From: Klebsiella pneumoniae
GTDB taxonomy: Bacteria > Pseudomonadota > Gammaproteobacteria > Ga0077536
NCBI GenBank assembly: GCA_945876945.1
Contig: CAMCQE010000035.1
Coordinates: forward strand, 1 to 32,804
Direction: 5' to 3'
Length of the DNA: 32,804 nt
Shown here: in pieces, positions 31,645-32,804 of the stretch
Numbering within the stretch: the stretch's first letter is position 1
How the letters are laid out: every line of letters starts with the position of its first letter
Notes under the pieces: model-generated
Told to the model about the DNA's origin: nothing
Seen by the model: only the letters and a program-made list of their open reading frames with translations
Databases searched by the model: none
Made by a program: the position numbers and the translations under genes

Positions 31645-32052
31645 CTAGCCGGGGCGATTTATCTCGACGCTGTCGCCCAGCGTGCTCTGAATTTCTCAGC
31701 CGCATTAGCGGGCGGAGCGCGGGTTCGTCGACGAGGCCATCCTTGATGTCCTCGTCGGCGATATCGATACCCAGCACTCTGCCAACCCCCACGTGATTCG
31801 CCCGTCCGGCGTGGGCGGGAGATGCACGACTTCATAGACTTCGCATTCGAGCGCCGCCCTGGCGCTCGCGACCCGCGGCGACCGCACCAGCGAGCCGGGG
31901 AGGCGCGCAATCTGGCAGGCCTCAAATTCGCTGACGCCCGGCGCAAAGCCGCCGGTCCTTGCGTTGATCGCGGGTCCGTCTGCCTCACTCACCTGACTGA
32001 CCACGCGCTGCGGTACCGCCAGCAGGTTCTGCCAGATGTCCGTAGTGTCAAA
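31645..32052 (-). pseudogene. Decayed flavin reductase-family gene
   Basis: Three minus-strand frames join into the C-terminal part of an FMN-binding flavin reductase-like protein. First comes DTTDIWQNLLAVPQRVVSQVSE, read here as DTTDIWQN and VVSQVSE, then GGFAPGVSEFEACQIARLPG and ALECEVYEVVHL. After a frame change comes GVGRVLGIDIADEDIKDGLV then ALRPLMRL. After a second frame change the tail LGDSVEINRPG ends at a TAG (31645-31647). Adding one G in the run at 31786-31790 and removing one A near 31728 restores a single frame. The N-terminal half and any start codon are missing; the plus-strand secreted-protein gene occupies that space. It is therefore a remnant rather than a simple sequencing slip, although one indel in a homopolymer could be an error. 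No intact gene fills 31639-32115. Confidence 0.65.
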
Positions 32053-32115
32053 GCGGCATTGCCTGCGCTGCCGGGGCCCGCTACCTTCAGCGTCCGCCCC
32101 GCGAGTGCTACGCCC

Positions 32116-32754
32116 ATGACGCTTTGCCGACTGATTGCCCTGTTGCTGCTCGTGCCGTTCACGACGCAGGCGCGCGACATTGATTTGCCCGATGTGTCGC
32201 TGGCCGCCGAAACCACTACTGCCGAGGTGCCCGTGCCCAAGGTCGGTAACTTCCAGACCTTCGCCGGGCGGGTGGGGACCGTCGATTGCCAGCGCTGGGA
32301 AGTCACCGCCGCCGACGCCAATGGCTTTCTGGTGAGCACCTGCGGCAAATTCACCTCATATCTGAGTTTGGCCGGCAGCTACAACCTCAATCGCATGGAA
32401 GGCCCCGATGGGCAGCCGCTGGTGGTGTTCGAGCCTTACTTCCCGGCGGTGGAATTTCCGCTTGCCGTGCGCAAGGTCTGGAAGTCGAGATATGAAGGCT
32501 ATCTCGCCACCGAGGGTTTGCGCTGGGAAGGCGAGGTGACTTGTCGGGTAGTGGAGTTTGCGCCCGTCACGGTCAAGGCCGGCACCATCGACGCCTTCCG
32601 CATCGAGTGCTACGACCACCGGCGTGCCGCGATGCTGGAAACCGGCGCCAACTCCACCATGTGGTATGCGCCTTCGGTGCCCGGCGTGGTGAAAACGGTT
32701 AATCACGAAGACCCCCGCTGGGACAGTGAGTTGGCCGACTATGGCCCGCGCTGA
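32116..32754 (+). CDS. Small secreted protein of unknown function
   Basis: The 212-residue protein starts MTLCRLIALLLLVPFTTQA, a Sec signal peptide cut after about residue 19 with no lipobox. The mature part is rich in beta-type sequence. Its C-terminal half has the pattern VTVKAGTIDAFRIECYDHRRA, then MWYAPSVPGVVKTVNHEDP, like other periplasmic proteins that end in 'G.WYAP.V...VK' (DUF3108-like), but I do not recognise a named family. Mature cysteines are in VDCQRW, STCGKF, VTCRVV and IECYDH, so two disulfides are possible. The ATG at 32116 is chosen for the signal peptide; the frame is open to 31822, across the pseudogene. It probably shares a transcript with the next gene, which begins right after its stop. 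Confidence 0.65.
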   Translation: MTLCRLIALLLLVPFTTQARDIDLPDVSLAAETTTAEVPVPKVGNFQTFAGRVGTVDCQRWEVTAADANGFLVSTCGKFTSYLSLAGSYNLNRMEGPDGQPLVVFEPYFPAVEFPLAVRKVWKSRYEGYLATEGLRWEGEVTCRVVEFAPVTVKAGTIDAFRIECYDHRRAAMLETGANSTMWYAPSVPGVVKTVNHEDPRWDSELADYGPR

Positions 32755-32804
32755 ATGAGTCGCGCGTTTGTCCGGGAGGGAGACGGGGACGACGCCCCCG
32801 AACC
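32755..32804 (+). CDS. GreA/GreB-type transcription factor-like protein, N-terminal fragment
   Basis: The ATG immediately after the TGA of the secreted-protein gene opens MSRAFVREGDGDDAPE, then the window ends. This opening is typical of short GreA/GreB-family proteins (commonly MSRAFVKE.DGD..PERP), which act at the RNA polymerase secondary channel. Only 16 codons are visible, so the family call is tentative. Confidence 0.5.
   Translation, partial: MSRAFVREGDGDDAPE

Noticed and set aside
31705-32004. 99-codon minus-strand frame as an intact small gene
   Set aside because: Its sequence is the middle of a flavin reductase, lacking the N-terminal half and shifted out of frame before the C-terminus, so it is part of a pseudogene.
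1-32804. CRISPR arrays, insertion sequences, integrases or rRNA genes
   Set aside because: No regularly spaced repeats, transposase or integrase motifs, terminal inverted repeats or rRNA segments were found when reading both strands.

Overview
The window looks like a chromosomal segment of a GC-rich gammaproteobacterium. Genes are densely packed, often with ATGA/GTGA/TAATG overlaps, and GTG or TTG starts are frequent. The housekeeping order tRNA-Leu / rnr-rlmB-rpsF-rpsR-DUF2232-rplI-dnaB-alr-radA resembles Pseudomonas and Xanthomonas-type genomes rather than enterics (no priB between rpsF and rpsR). The exact order or family cannot be fixed from the sequence alone.

Layout. (1) 1-4622, minus strand: the N-terminus of an alpha-2-macroglobulin-like protein cut by the window edge, then a tightly coupled cysJ-cysI-cobA operon (sulfite reductase flavoprotein, hemoprotein, and the methyltransferase that starts siroheme synthesis). 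(2) 4720-6618: uppP (undecaprenyl-diphosphate recycling), divergent from a Na+/Ca2+-exchanger-type antiporter. (3) 6669-15952: tRNA-Leu(CAG) on the minus strand with a good promoter, then the RNA/ribosome/replication run rnr, rlmB, rpsF, rpsR, a DUF2232-like membrane protein, rplI, dnaB, alr and radA. (4) 15959-18075, minus strand: a CorB/CorC-like CBS-domain transporter and ypjD, the pair that normally sits divergently next to ffh. (5) 18151-27798, plus strand: an accessory block wedged between ypjD and ffh. It holds a GT-B-like glycosyltransferase, a two-partner-secretion pair (TpsB pore and 1183-residue TpsA exoprotein), a FimV/LysM-FecR periplasmic protein, a SapC-family protein and a sulfotransferase. 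(6) 27933-32804: ffh, maeB (malic enzyme with phosphotransacetylase-like domain), a decayed flavin reductase pseudogene on the minus strand, a small secreted protein, and the first codons of a probable GreA/GreB-type protein.

The most interesting part is region 5. One exoprotein, its dedicated outer-membrane pore, a sugar-transfer-like enzyme, a sulfate-transfer enzyme, a peptidoglycan-binding/FecR protein and a SapC (S-layer-associated family) protein lie in one orientation in one block. I infer a locus for secretion, modification and surface retention of the exoprotein. The TpsA protein has a single cysteine, and it is the penultimate residue. No CRISPR array, insertion sequence, transposase, integrase or rRNA was seen.
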